In this document: piece by piece, positions 8,843 through 16,500 of the stretch | Layout of the letters: each line of letters opens with the position of its first letter | Position numbering within the stretch: position 1 is the stretch's first letter | NCBI GenBank assembly: GCA_002450165.1 | Contig: DJYQ01000041.1 | Location: 1-18,329, forward strand | Reading direction: 5' to 3' | Length of the DNA: 18,329 nt | Origin: Prevotellaceae bacterium UBA6974 | GTDB lineage: Bacteria > Bacteroidota > Bacteroidia > Bacteroidales > Bacteroidaceae | Translations under genes and position numbers: made by a program | Notes under the pieces: generated by a model | Databases searched by the model: none | What the model was told of the DNA's origin: nothing | What the model saw: only the letters and a program-made list of their open reading frames with translations

Positions 8843-9531
8843 TATGCCTTAGGAGCTGCCGCCTGCATATTTACAGTCAAAGCCTGAATCATGCGTGCGT
8901 AAACATTGTTCAATTCATTGATATTCTCTGCCATCCTGCGAGTCTGCTCGTCAATCTGCTCTATAGTGCTCACCTGCTTGCTCAGACTACGCAACTGCAA
9001 TTCATATACCGTTGATATACCAGTAACCGTGCGGTTCAGATTATCCATCTCCTCGCTATCCTCACCCATACGTGCAGCCTGCTCCCTGACACGAGTCAGG
9101 ACGCTGGTCAGTTCCTTCAGTTCCTCGGCATAATTCCTTATAGCCTCCTCCACAGACGAAGGATCCGTAGCCTCTAACAGATCCGGTGAAACCATGTTGC
9201 ATGATGGCTGTTCAACAGCTGCCAAAGTCTGCTCAACGGCTGCTGTAGGCTGTTCCACAGATGCAACAGGCTGTTCCACGATTGCAGCAGACTGTACTGC
9301 TGCATTGTTCTCAGGAACGCGCTCTGTTACACGTTCAAAACCGGCAACTATAAACACAAACACCTCGGTACCCATACCTATGAACAACATCATATTGGCA
9401 CCAGGCAAGTGGGTCAGTTTGAACAAAGTACCTAATATTACAATAGCAGCACCCCAGCTATATGCATATTGCATAAAGGTCTGACCGGCTATCGTGTCCA
9501 TCCATTTCTGAATTGCATTGATTATAAACAT
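8842..9531 (-). CDS. gldL: Type IX secretion motor protein GldL (PorL)
   Basis: GldL is the inner-membrane partner of GldM and uses the proton gradient to drive export and gliding. The 229-residue protein has two transmembrane helices (about 19-39 and 45-65). E56 in the second (GMGTEVFVFIVAGF) fits the membrane glutamate needed for proton coupling in studied homologues. The cytoplasmic remainder is acidic and helix- or coiled-coil-prone (about 115-215). Residues 82-109 hold four heptads of the type AxVEQPx, encoded by a 21-bp tandem repeat, placed between the membrane part and the coiled coil. Thirty bases separate it from gldK. The repeat is unusual, but membrane helices and operon position make the identification secure. 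Confidence 0.95.
   Translation of the reverse strand: MFIINAIQKWMDTIAGQTFMQYAYSWGAAIVILGTLFKLTHLPGANMMLFIGMGTEVFVFIVAGFERVTERVPENNAAVQSAAIVEQPVASVEQPTAAVEQTLAAVEQPSCNMVSPDLLEATDPSSVEEAIRNYAEELKELTSVLTRVREQAARMGEDSEEMDNLNRTVTGISTVYELQLRSLSKQVSTIEQIDEQTRRMAENINELNNVYARMIQALTVNMQAAAPKA
9206..9289. repeat. 21-bp in-frame tandem repeat inside gldL
   Basis: Four 21-bp units begin at 9206, 9227, 9248 and 9269, each starting with a variant of ggctgttc or gtctgctc. They encode residues 82-109 of GldL on the minus strand as AAIVEQP, VASVEQP, TAAVEQT and LAAVEQP. A degraded fifth start appears at 9290. The third and fourth units share their first eleven bases (ggctgttccac). The unit is a multiple of three, so copy-number change would keep the reading frame. 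Confidence 0.9.
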
Positions 9532-9561
9532 AATTGAAGCCCTCTATCTGTTCTGGTTAAA

Positions 9562-11016
9562 TTATTTTTTCTTAGTCATTCGCGAATTGTCGCTCACCAT
9601 GCTGCGGACACAGCGGAATCCTATAAAGCTGCGAGGCTGGTTCTGATACTCGTATGCACGCCAGGCACTGCGTATCATGCTCTCGGGATCCTTCCAGCTG
9701 CCGCCGCGCACACTCTTCTTCTTCAAGCGATACGGATCCTCGATGGCAGCATTGTATTTCAATTCGGGATTCATGTCACTCATGGCATCCACGCCAGCCT
9801 CGGTATAAACCGTGCTCGTCCACTCAGCCACATTGCCAGCCATGTCGTACAAACCCGATGAATTGGCACTGAATATGCCACACCGGCTTGTAATCAAGCT
9901 ACCATCCTTTGTATAGTTTCCACGATCAGGCTTGAAATTCGCATAAAAGCACCCTTTGTCACTCTTGGTTTCCTTACTCTCCCACGGGAAGGCATTACCC
10001 TCCTTGCCACGGGCAGCATACTCCCACTCTATCTCGGTAGGCAGGCGGAAACGCTGCAACTGCCTTGCATACGAACCCATACCGCGCATCAGGAACTCGG
10101 TACGCCACGCACAGAAAGCATTAGCCTGCTCCCACGTAACACCCACAACCGGATAATCATCATAGGCCGGGTTAGAGAAATACAATTTCATATAACGCTC
10201 GTTGTCGGCATTCTTGAAGTCATTAACCCAGCAAGTAGTGTCAGGATATATATTAACAATGTATGTATTCAGGAAATCCCACGGACCACTCAGCGGACGC
10301 GTAATCGTCTGACGCACAATACGGCCGTCGTCCTCGACCCAAGCGGTATCCTTGGAAATCATAACATCGCTATTATCTACCGCATGATCCGTATTCAGGT
10401 CACGCTCCTCGGGATTCAGCCGATAACGGCGCTGAGCCGCAGCCGCATAATCATAAATCTCGTACCGATAGTTCATCTGACGGGCATCCAGCATACGCGT
10501 ACCGTCAATAGGATGAGTAGTATATACACTCTCTATCGCACGCATCTCATCCTCGGTAGCCTTGCGCGAATTGGGAATCGGCTTGTTCCAGTTCAAGTGA
10601 GGCGTAACAGGATCACCGTTCTTGTCCTCCTCTATCTTGAACGTCTCGTCACCACCGAATGCAGGATCAGCCAGACGCTCGCGTATGATACTGTCTCGCA
10701 CCCAGTTTACAAACTGACGGTACTTGGCATTACTCACCTCGTACTGATCCATCCAGAAACCATCCACACTGATGTCACGACGAGGGAAATCTGAACCCCA
10801 CAGGGTATCGTTCTCCTCAAGACCTATCTTCAGGCTTCCCTTACCCACGGCAACCATACCGTATGGAGTAGCCTCGGACTGACTGGAACCACGTACTCCA
10901 ACCAGCTCACCACCGTTGGACATTGCGTTGGACGACCTGCCCATGCAACCGGTCAAGACAACAGCCGTTGTCGCCAGACAAACCACCAACGTAACAAAAA
11001 TCTTAATTCTGTTCAT
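9562..11016 (-). CDS. gldK: Type IX secretion lipoprotein GldK (PorK), FGE-sulfatase fold
   Basis: GldK is an outer-membrane lipoprotein of the periplasmic side that forms the type IX ring with GldN. The 484-residue product has a lipoprotein signal with lipobox LTGC and acylated C24. It contains a formylglycine-generating-enzyme/sulfatase-modifying domain, seen in RLPTEIEWEYAARG, GLYDMAGNVAEW and RGGSW (437-441). Where the true enzyme has paired catalytic cysteines after RGGS, this protein reads WKDPESMIRSAW with none, so it is expected to be structural rather than catalytic. It lies 27 bases after porP/sprF and 30 bases before gldL. The cysteine-less FGE domain plus the gldKLMN order favour GldK over a free sulfatase activator. 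Confidence 0.95.
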   Translation of the reverse strand: MNRIKIFVTLVVCLATTAVVLTGCMGRSSNAMSNGGELVGVRGSSQSEATPYGMVAVGKGSLKIGLEENDTLWGSDFPRRDISVDGFWMDQYEVSNAKYRQFVNWVRDSIIRERLADPAFGGDETFKIEEDKNGDPVTPHLNWNKPIPNSRKATEDEMRAIESVYTTHPIDGTRMLDARQMNYRYEIYDYAAAAQRRYRLNPEERDLNTDHAVDNSDVMISKDTAWVEDDGRIVRQTITRPLSGPWDFLNTYIVNIYPDTTCWVNDFKNADNERYMKLYFSNPAYDDYPVVGVTWEQANAFCAWRTEFLMRGMGSYARQLQRFRLPTEIEWEYAARGKEGNAFPWESKETKSDKGCFYANFKPDRGNYTKDGSLITSRCGIFSANSSGLYDMAGNVAEWTSTVYTEAGVDAMSDMNPELKYNAAIEDPYRLKKKSVRGGSWKDPESMIRSAWRAYEYQNQPRSFIGFRCVRSMVSDNSRMTKKK

Positions 11017-11043
11017 TATCTGTATTTATATTTTCTCTCAAAT

Positions 11044-12000
11044 TCACAACCACCTTACACTCTGATGCATATTCTTACCCTTTTTGGCGAGGTTCATATC
11101 CATCTTATATCCCAGATGAATCTCGTGCGAACCGTTCTGTATCGCAATGCCACCCGTGTACATCTCATAGCTATATCCCAGATTCACTCCATGGAAATCA
11201 AATCCGAACAACAGCGCGACACTGATAGTAGGACTGTAGTTGATACCGCCATACATCTTGCCTTTCACACCATCGTAACAGAAACGCGCTGAAATATCAC
11301 CTCGCCACGTCTTGAATTCGGATCGGAACATCGCAGCCGTTCTAAGCGAGAACTCCGGCCTGTTGAACCGCAAAGTATGTCCACCCATTGCATAAAGCGT
11401 TCTCGGAACCCTTATCTGGTATATCTTTTCATCGCCCAGCCTGACTGTCGGAGCCAGCACATGAGTCACGGCAATCCCCGCATACCAGATATCCTTGTGC
11501 GAAAAGCGCAACCCCAAATCCAGGTCAAAACCCGAACCCGTCACGTTCCCCGTAGGCAACACAGGGTCGCTGCTGCCTCCCGACTCACCGGTTTCCACCT
11601 TACCGCCGTCAAATCCATCAGCAATAAATGCAAAGCGTACGCCCAGACTAAGCCTGTTCACCTTGCGCACCGGCTGGTGATAGGCATATTGCAACCATAT
11701 ACGCTTGTTGCTGAACAATCCTATCTTGTCATTCATAAACCCCACACCGCCACCGTGACGCGGAGAAGACAAGAACCACAGCGGAGCATCAGCCTGCACC
11801 AGGAAAGTACGGCCACTGTCCTCGAAGCCCATCATTTCTATACGGAAGGCAGCCTTTATATCCAACTGCTTGTCCACACCCGCCGCTGCAGGATTATAGA
11901 AAGACTGGAATGACCAGTAATTTGTAAAAGCCACATCGTCCTGAGCAACAGCTCTTGCCCAAGCAAGTGCCACTATCAGTACAAACAACAGCCTCTTCAT
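11044..12000 (-). CDS. porP: Type IX secretion outer-membrane protein PorP/SprF family
   Basis: Family members are outer-membrane beta-barrel-like proteins that work with the type IX machinery and, in some species, help attach specific substrates to the surface. The product of about 318 residues has a signal peptide (MKRLLFVLIVALAWARAVAQ). The N-terminal hallmark YWSFQSFYNPAAAGVDKQL follows soon after, then alternating beta-strand segments that end in HLGYKMDMNLAK. I chose the ATG at 11998-12000; an in-frame GTG immediately before it would add one residue. A stem-loop lies about 19 bases upstream of the ATG. Position directly before gldK matches the porP-porK-porL-porM-porN order known from Porphyromonas, so the symbol porP or sprF is interchangeable here. 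Confidence 0.92.
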   Translation of the reverse strand: MKRLLFVLIVALAWARAVAQDDVAFTNYWSFQSFYNPAAAGVDKQLDIKAAFRIEMMGFEDSGRTFLVQADAPLWFLSSPRHGGGVGFMNDKIGLFSNKRIWLQYAYHQPVRKVNRLSLGVRFAFIADGFDGGKVETGESGGSSDPVLPTGNVTGSGFDLDLGLRFSHKDIWYAGIAVTHVLAPTVRLGDEKIYQIRVPRTLYAMGGHTLRFNRPEFSLRTAAMFRSEFKTWRGDISARFCYDGVKGKMYGGINYSPTISVALLFGFDFHGVNLGYSYEMYTGGIAIQNGSHEIHLGYKMDMNLAKKGKNMHQSVRWL

Positions 12001-12018
12001 CACCTATTATAACGCACG

Positions 12019-12044
12019 GGAGCTCGGCATTATTGCCCAGCTCC
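12019..12044 (-). promoter_or_regulatory. Stem-loop in the porP leader
   Basis: The bases fold into a stem of GGAGCT against AGCTCC, a single mismatch, then GGCA against TGCC, closed by a four-base loop. It ends about 19 bases before the porP ATG. On the minus strand it is followed by cgtgcgttataa rather than a T-run, and on the plus strand by an A-run, so it fits neither strand as a standard terminator. It could be a leader structure affecting translation or RNA stability. Confidence 0.5.
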
Positions 12045-12079
12045 GCAAAAAATATTATTCCCCCGCAAAAAACAACCGG

Positions 12080-12301
12080 CTAATACTCTTCCTCGTCCCA
12101 CAGAAAATCCTCCTTACTGGGATAATCAGGCCAAAGGTCCTCGATTGTTTCATACACATCACCCTCGTCCTCGATTTCCTGCAGATTCTCTATCACTTCC
12201 AGCGGAGCACCGCTACGGTTGGCATAGTCAATCAACTCATCCTTGGTTGCCGGCCAAGGAGCATCCTCCAACTTTGAGGCAAGTTCCAATGTCCAATACA
12301 T
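12080..12301 (-). CDS. Small acidic DUF2795-family protein
   Basis: The 73-residue product begins MYWTLELASKLEDAPWPATK and has the compact DUF2795 pattern, with a hydrophobic and basic first half containing ELIDYANRSGAPLEVIENLQ and a very acidic tail ending in DEEEY. I recall closely similar proteins of the same size in many Bacteroidales. The function is unknown. There is no signal peptide or membrane segment, so it is expected to be cytoplasmic. The ATG at 12299-12301 is preceded by a perfect -7 element about 26 bases upstream. Seventy-nine bases separate its stop from porP, with no clear terminator between, so it may be the first gene of the secretion operon transcript. Confidence 0.82.
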   Translation of the reverse strand: MYWTLELASKLEDAPWPATKDELIDYANRSGAPLEVIENLQEIEDEGDVYETIEDLWPDYPSKEDFLWDEEEY

Positions 12302-12326
12302 ATATCAGTTCTTTAAAATTCGCGTG

Positions 12327-12334
12327 CAAAGATA
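12327..12334 (-). promoter_or_regulatory. Bacteroidetes -7 element upstream of the DUF2795 gene and secretion operon
   Basis: On the minus strand the bases read tatctttg, an exact TAnnTTTG match, with its 3' end 25 bases before the ATG. The best -33 candidate (attg on the minus strand, near 12352-12355) is imperfect and slightly close. This is the best-placed promoter for the DUF2795 gene, and possibly for the whole porP-gldKLMN-priA block. Confidence 0.55.
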
Positions 12335-12346
12335 ATAAAATTATCT
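12330..12346. promoter_or_regulatory. Perfect 7-bp palindrome overlapping the -7 element
   Basis: AGATAAT, three bases AAA, then ATTATCT form a perfect inverted repeat of 17 bases. Its left arm overlaps five bases of the minus-strand -7 element. It could be an operator for a dimeric regulator, or a weak AT-rich hairpin at the end of the adenosyltransferase transcript. Only three T residues follow it on the minus strand, which argues against a strong terminator. Confidence 0.45.
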
Positions 12347-12387
12347 GTATGCAATACCATTTCACTAAAAATATCACTATACCAACG

Positions 12388-12918
12388 CTATTTTCTCCAA
12401 ATGACCTCCTGTTTTCCATGCAACATGTTTTCTCGCAATGCAATCACATAGAGCAAATCACTCAGACGGTTAATATACTGCAGTATCCAGGCAGCAACAC
12501 GTGCTTCCTCGCCAAGACGCAATATACAGCGTTCCGCACGGCGACATACCGTCCTGCACACATGAGCCTGTGCCGCACTCTGTACACCACCGGGCAACGT
12601 AAACCCACGCCAGGGAGTCAAAACCTGCTGAAACTCATCTATACAACGCTCCATCCCCTGCACCAGCAGCCCGCCGTCGTAATCCGCCACCGCATCCTCA
12701 GCTGCAAGCTGAGCCCCAATTGTAAAGAGAGCATTCTGACAGTCCATGATAACATTTTGCACGGTTTCATCGCAACACAATGCACACAACAGACCCATAT
12801 TGCTGTTCAGCTCATCCACAGTGCCATACGCCTCCAGACGTACACAACATTTACTCACACGTTTGCCTCCTACCAGGCTTGTCATGCCACAATCCCCAGT
12901 TTTTGTATAAATAGCCAT
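12388..12918 (-). CDS. PduO-type cob(I)alamin adenosyltransferase
   Basis: The enzyme transfers the adenosyl group of ATP to cob(I)alamin to make coenzyme B12 in the cytoplasm. The 176-residue product has the N-terminal ATP-binding signature TKTGDCGMTSLVGGKRVSK (residues 5-23), then RLEAYGTVDELNSNMG. The helical-bundle motif CRTVCRRAERCILRL lies in the second half, and ILQYINRLSDLLYVIALREN near the end. These match the PduO/MMAB family, not the CobA/BtuR family. Length is typical. The ATG at 12916-12918 is 11 bases after the stop of the upstream gene, so the two are probably co-transcribed. No B12-dependent enzyme or cobalamin riboswitch is visible in the window. Confidence 0.93.
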   Translation of the reverse strand: MAIYTKTGDCGMTSLVGGKRVSKCCVRLEAYGTVDELNSNMGLLCALCCDETVQNVIMDCQNALFTIGAQLAAEDAVADYDGGLLVQGMERCIDEFQQVLTPWRGFTLPGGVQSAAQAHVCRTVCRRAERCILRLGEEARVAAWILQYINRLSDLLYVIALRENMLHGKQEVIWRK

Positions 12919-12929
12919 AGCCTATCCGA

Positions 12930-13373
12930 TTACCAATTAACTATATAATCCTGCTTGTTCAGTTTCGCAAGACAAAAAGCAATCCCAATATCATACAGGT
13001 CAAAAGTTACCGTGACCTGCGGATTACGCTTTACCCACAGCCACTCGTCACGGTATCGGTGGATGTCCGTCAGCACCAGCATCAACCCCTCGCGAAACTG
13101 TATTTCCATAACACTTTCAGCCGATTTTACAGATATTTCACCCTTGTCTGCAGTCCAGAAATTATGCAGGCGGAACAACAGATGCTGATGCCTGCGATAC
13201 CTGAAACGCTGCCACCACTTCAACCGGCCGTCCATCTCTATGTACGCATAGTACGCATCATGCTCTTCCAGCACCTGCTTGATAAAGCAGAAGGCAAAAG
13301 GAGAATGCACCCCGTAACCATTACGATGACGAATGCGCCTGAGCCAGATGTATGGATTGGAGAATAACAGCAT
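12930..13373 (-). CDS. Conserved small protein with GVHSPF motif, function unknown
   Basis: From the ATG at 13371-13373 the product has 147 residues. It starts MLLFSNPYIWLRRIRHRNGY and continues with GVHSPFAF. A similar HSPF element is found near the N terminus of some Bacteroidales methyltransferase-like proteins, but no SAM-binding glycine motif can be seen here. The body is basic and aromatic (RLKWWQRFRYRRHQHLLFRLHNF), and the C-terminal half looks beta-rich (ITKVTV-like strands such as PQVTVTFDLYDIGIAF). A GTG at 13404-13406 would add 11 residues containing three consecutive cysteines. That extension reads across a perfect -7 element, so I prefer the ATG. There is no signal peptide. It is followed 11 bases later by the adenosyltransferase gene. 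I do not assign a function. Confidence 0.7.
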   Translation of the reverse strand: MLLFSNPYIWLRRIRHRNGYGVHSPFAFCFIKQVLEEHDAYYAYIEMDGRLKWWQRFRYRRHQHLLFRLHNFWTADKGEISVKSAESVMEIQFREGLMLVLTDIHRYRDEWLWVKRNPQVTVTFDLYDIGIAFCLAKLNKQDYIVNW

Positions 13374-13383
13374 CTTGCAACAA

Positions 13384-13391
13384 CAAAGGTA
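13384..13391 (-). promoter_or_regulatory. Bacteroidetes -7 element for the HSPF-protein/adenosyltransferase pair
   Basis: On the minus strand the bases read tacctttg, an exact TAnnTTTG match ten bases before the ATG at 13373. This would give a leader of less than ten bases. No clear -33 box is present. The match overlaps the longer reading of the gene from GTG. Confidence 0.4.
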
Positions 13392-13406
13392 CTTAAAATT
13401 ACGCAC

Positions 13407-13582
13407 ATATTATGCACACACGATGTAAATTGTGTAAAATAGTGTTAATAAATGCTAACGCCAAACACTTTTGTCGCACACGCATATCCACGTAAACGAA
13501 TAAAATGTATCTTTGCCATACGGAAAACAAGTGAAAACTTATATTTTTAATTAACCTTATTATTAACTTAAACCGAAACAGC
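13407..13582. other. Divergent promoter region, AT-rich
   Basis: This 176-base stretch lies between the minus-strand HSPF gene and the plus-strand dockerin gene and holds no credible gene. It contains a six-base inverted repeat (agtgtt at 13441, aacact at 13464) with a 17-base loop, a -7 element at 13508-13515, and a very AT-rich leader with tatttttaattaa before the dockerin gene ATG. Confidence 0.6.
13508..13515 (+). promoter_or_regulatory. Bacteroidetes -7 element for the dockerin gene
   Basis: The bases tatctttg match TAnnTTTG exactly and lie 67 bases before the ATG at 13583. They predict a transcript start near 13520 and an AT-rich leader of about 60 bases, which is typical of Bacteroidetes genes. 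A TTTG lies at 13470-13473, but at 34 bases it is too far upstream to be a normal -33 box. Confidence 0.55.
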
Positions 13583-16500
13583 ATGAAAAAGATTTTCTCT
13601 TTTCTCAGTCTTCTGTTGATGGCATTCGCGGTACAGGCACAGGAAGTATGGGTGCTTAACACCGAGGATGAGGGCGGCGAACCAGTCGTACCCGGGGCAT
13701 ACGATGCCGAAGAGGTTACAACATGGTTCAGCTCACCATTTACAGATCCTGGCGAGGGTTCTATCGCAGGACTCTTTGATGATGACCAGAGTACGTTCTG
13801 GCACTCCAACTGGCACAATGGTGATGCCTCAAACGGTGTACACTACCTGCGTGTTGACCTGCCGGAAGGCTTCTGGGAAGACAACGCCGATTTCTTCCCC
13901 GGTGGCTGGGGCTTTGGATTCGGCCGCCGTTCTGGCGCTCAGTCCGACCACATCACCAAGATATCCGTATGGGGTATCCCTGCCGACAAAGTGGCAGCCG
14001 AGGGTGGCACTAAGAAGACCTACACCAAGGATGAATTGGACTACCTTGGCGAGTTCGAGTGGACCTTTGGTAACAACACCGAGTGGAAATACTCTGACGT
14101 CATTTCCGACATGAGTTACAACGCCATCTGTTTCTTCGAGGAGTCAACCACCAACAACCGCGGTTACTGGCACTTGGGCGAGTTCCGCATCTATGGTACA
14201 GTCGAGGGCGAGTGGGTTGACCCACGCCAAGCTGCTATCGAGACACTGCAGGGAGTTACTGACGGCTGCACCGAATTCAACGACGAAGAATCACGCGAGA
14301 CATGGTTTGCAGAACGTGTAGGTACAAAGCGCGGTCAATACGACCCGACCCTTGCCAATGCCTACGCAGCGGCTTACGATTCTGCCAAAGAAATCCTGGA
14401 TGACTGGATTGCACAGGAAACTGAGTCCCAGTACACACTGGATCAGATTAACGCAGCCAAGACCGCACTGACCGATGCCAAGACTGCATGTTATGCCAAG
14501 ACTGCAGCAGCACAGCAGCTGACAGTTGCCCCAGGCTACTACATGATTGTAAGCTCACTGGACTTCCAGGGCACATATACCGAGACTGCCTATTACACAG
14601 CCGAGGAGGCCGATGCATGGAACGAAGAACATGCCGAGCAGATTGAAGCCGGTGACGTTGAGCCCGTAAGTGAAGGCGATCCCTACCAGAGAGATGTTAC
14701 AGGTTCCGTTATCAAGTCTATCTACAACAATAACGGCAATGCATCTTGGAAGACCTACGAGGAGAAGGCTCCTTACCTGTTCCGCATTGAAAAGGGCGAG
14801 TTCAAGAGCGATGCCACACACCGCATCTATCCAGGCACCGACCCGGACAATGTTTACAAGATAATCAACATGCAGAACGGTGGCACATTCGGTGACATCA
14901 CAAAATCTGCACCTGTTATGTTTGTCGAGGCAAACGACAGTGTGTTCGCATTCGACATCATTCCCGACACATACGTTGACGGCAATCAGGTTATCAACAT
15001 CCGCAATGCCGGCAAGGTTGGCGAGACACAGTGGAACAACATCCATTGCGCCGGTCACAACAACGGTGCCGGAACAAGCGGCAACATCGTCGGTTGGACA
15101 TGGGGTGCCAGTGCATCACAGTGGTATCTGAAACACATTACCGACGAAGAGGCTGAGCAGTGGCTTGCCACTGACGAGAACAAGGCACAGGTTATGCTTA
15201 ACAGCGCAAGCCCTGTTGTTGCAGCAGTTCCCGCTCAGATCGAGATTGCCAAGGACCAGAAGGCAACCGTTCACGAGGACGAGCCGATTATTGAAAGCGG
15301 AGAGCAGTTCTCTTCTCCATACACAACACTGGACAGCCAGTCAACTACAGTTGAAGATATCTTCGCAAACCTGATTTCCGAAGAAGGTTCTACTTACTGG
15401 CATTCAAGGTGGGAGGGCGGTGCCGTCGGTGCAGACATCCACTACCTGCAGGTTGCTAACGTGGACTGCAACAACTTTGCAGTGAAGATGACACGTCGTA
15501 ATGTCCAGAACGACCACATCACCAAGTTGCGTGTAAAGGGTTATTTGGAAGATGACGAAAGCTTGACATTCGAGGATGGTGCTGACCTTGGTGTTCTCAA
15601 TATTCCTTTCGGAGCCAAGGGCGAAACAACCACATCATCCAATGTTATCGATGCATCCGGTTATCCAGTACTGCGTTTCTACTCAGAGGAAGAAGTTGAC
15701 CAGAACGGCAAGGTAGCAAGCCGTGGTTACTGGCACGCAGTCAAGTTCCAGATGTATGCAGCCGAGGTAGGCTACTACCACGGTGATGCCGAGGCTACTC
15801 AGTATGCTCACCGCAAGGCTCTGGCTGACGCTGTCGCAAATGCTGTCAAAGCATGGAACGAGTCAGCATGGACATCTGCCGAATTTGCCGAGGGCTACAC
15901 TCCCGAGGAGGGCACCGAGCCACGCAGCATCGAGGACATGAAGACTCAGTACGATGCACTGATGAACGCCTACGAGGCATGGAATGCCGTATATGCAGAT
16001 CCTACAAACCTGCGTGCTGCCATTGCCGGTGCCAAGTCTGATGTTGACATGGTTGTCATCGGTAACAACCCAGGCGAGTGGCAGGAAGGTTCTTCAACAC
16101 TGAAGACTGCATACGACAATGCCGTTGCATACGACCTGGCTTGCGAATTCAACGGTCAGGAAGAGATGGATGCTTACACACAGGCAATTGCCGAAGGTAA
16201 GACCGCCGATTTGGCTACTGCAAACAAGGTTGTTGCCAACAAGTGGTACAAGCTGCACTTCGCAAGCGAGGAACTGTACGACAACACCGGTTGGGACAAG
16301 ACAGGCGCCAAGGCTACCTATATCAAGTACAACGACGAGCAGGAAGAGGCTGCAGGCGAAGGAGAGAACGATCCTAAGATTGCACTCGAGCTGTTCGGCA
16401 GGTACGTTGCTGCAGGTAAGTTGATTGAATCATATCTGGACGAGAACGGTAATGCCGTAGAGGTTATCCGTCACAGCGAAGGCGAGGAATACATGGATTC

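Noticed and set aside
12046..12076. A separate porP promoter built from the two gcaaaaaa blocks
   Set aside because: The candidate -7 element has one base too many (TATTTTTTG) and the -33 spacing is about 11 rather than 19-21.
13441..13469. Inverted repeat agtgtt/aacact in the divergent promoter region as an operator
   Set aside because: Six-base arms with a 17-base loop in AT-rich DNA are expected by chance.
14555..15058. Minus-strand open frame inside the dockerin gene
   Set aside because: It lies wholly within a long gene with continuous domain structure and has no family similarity that I can see.
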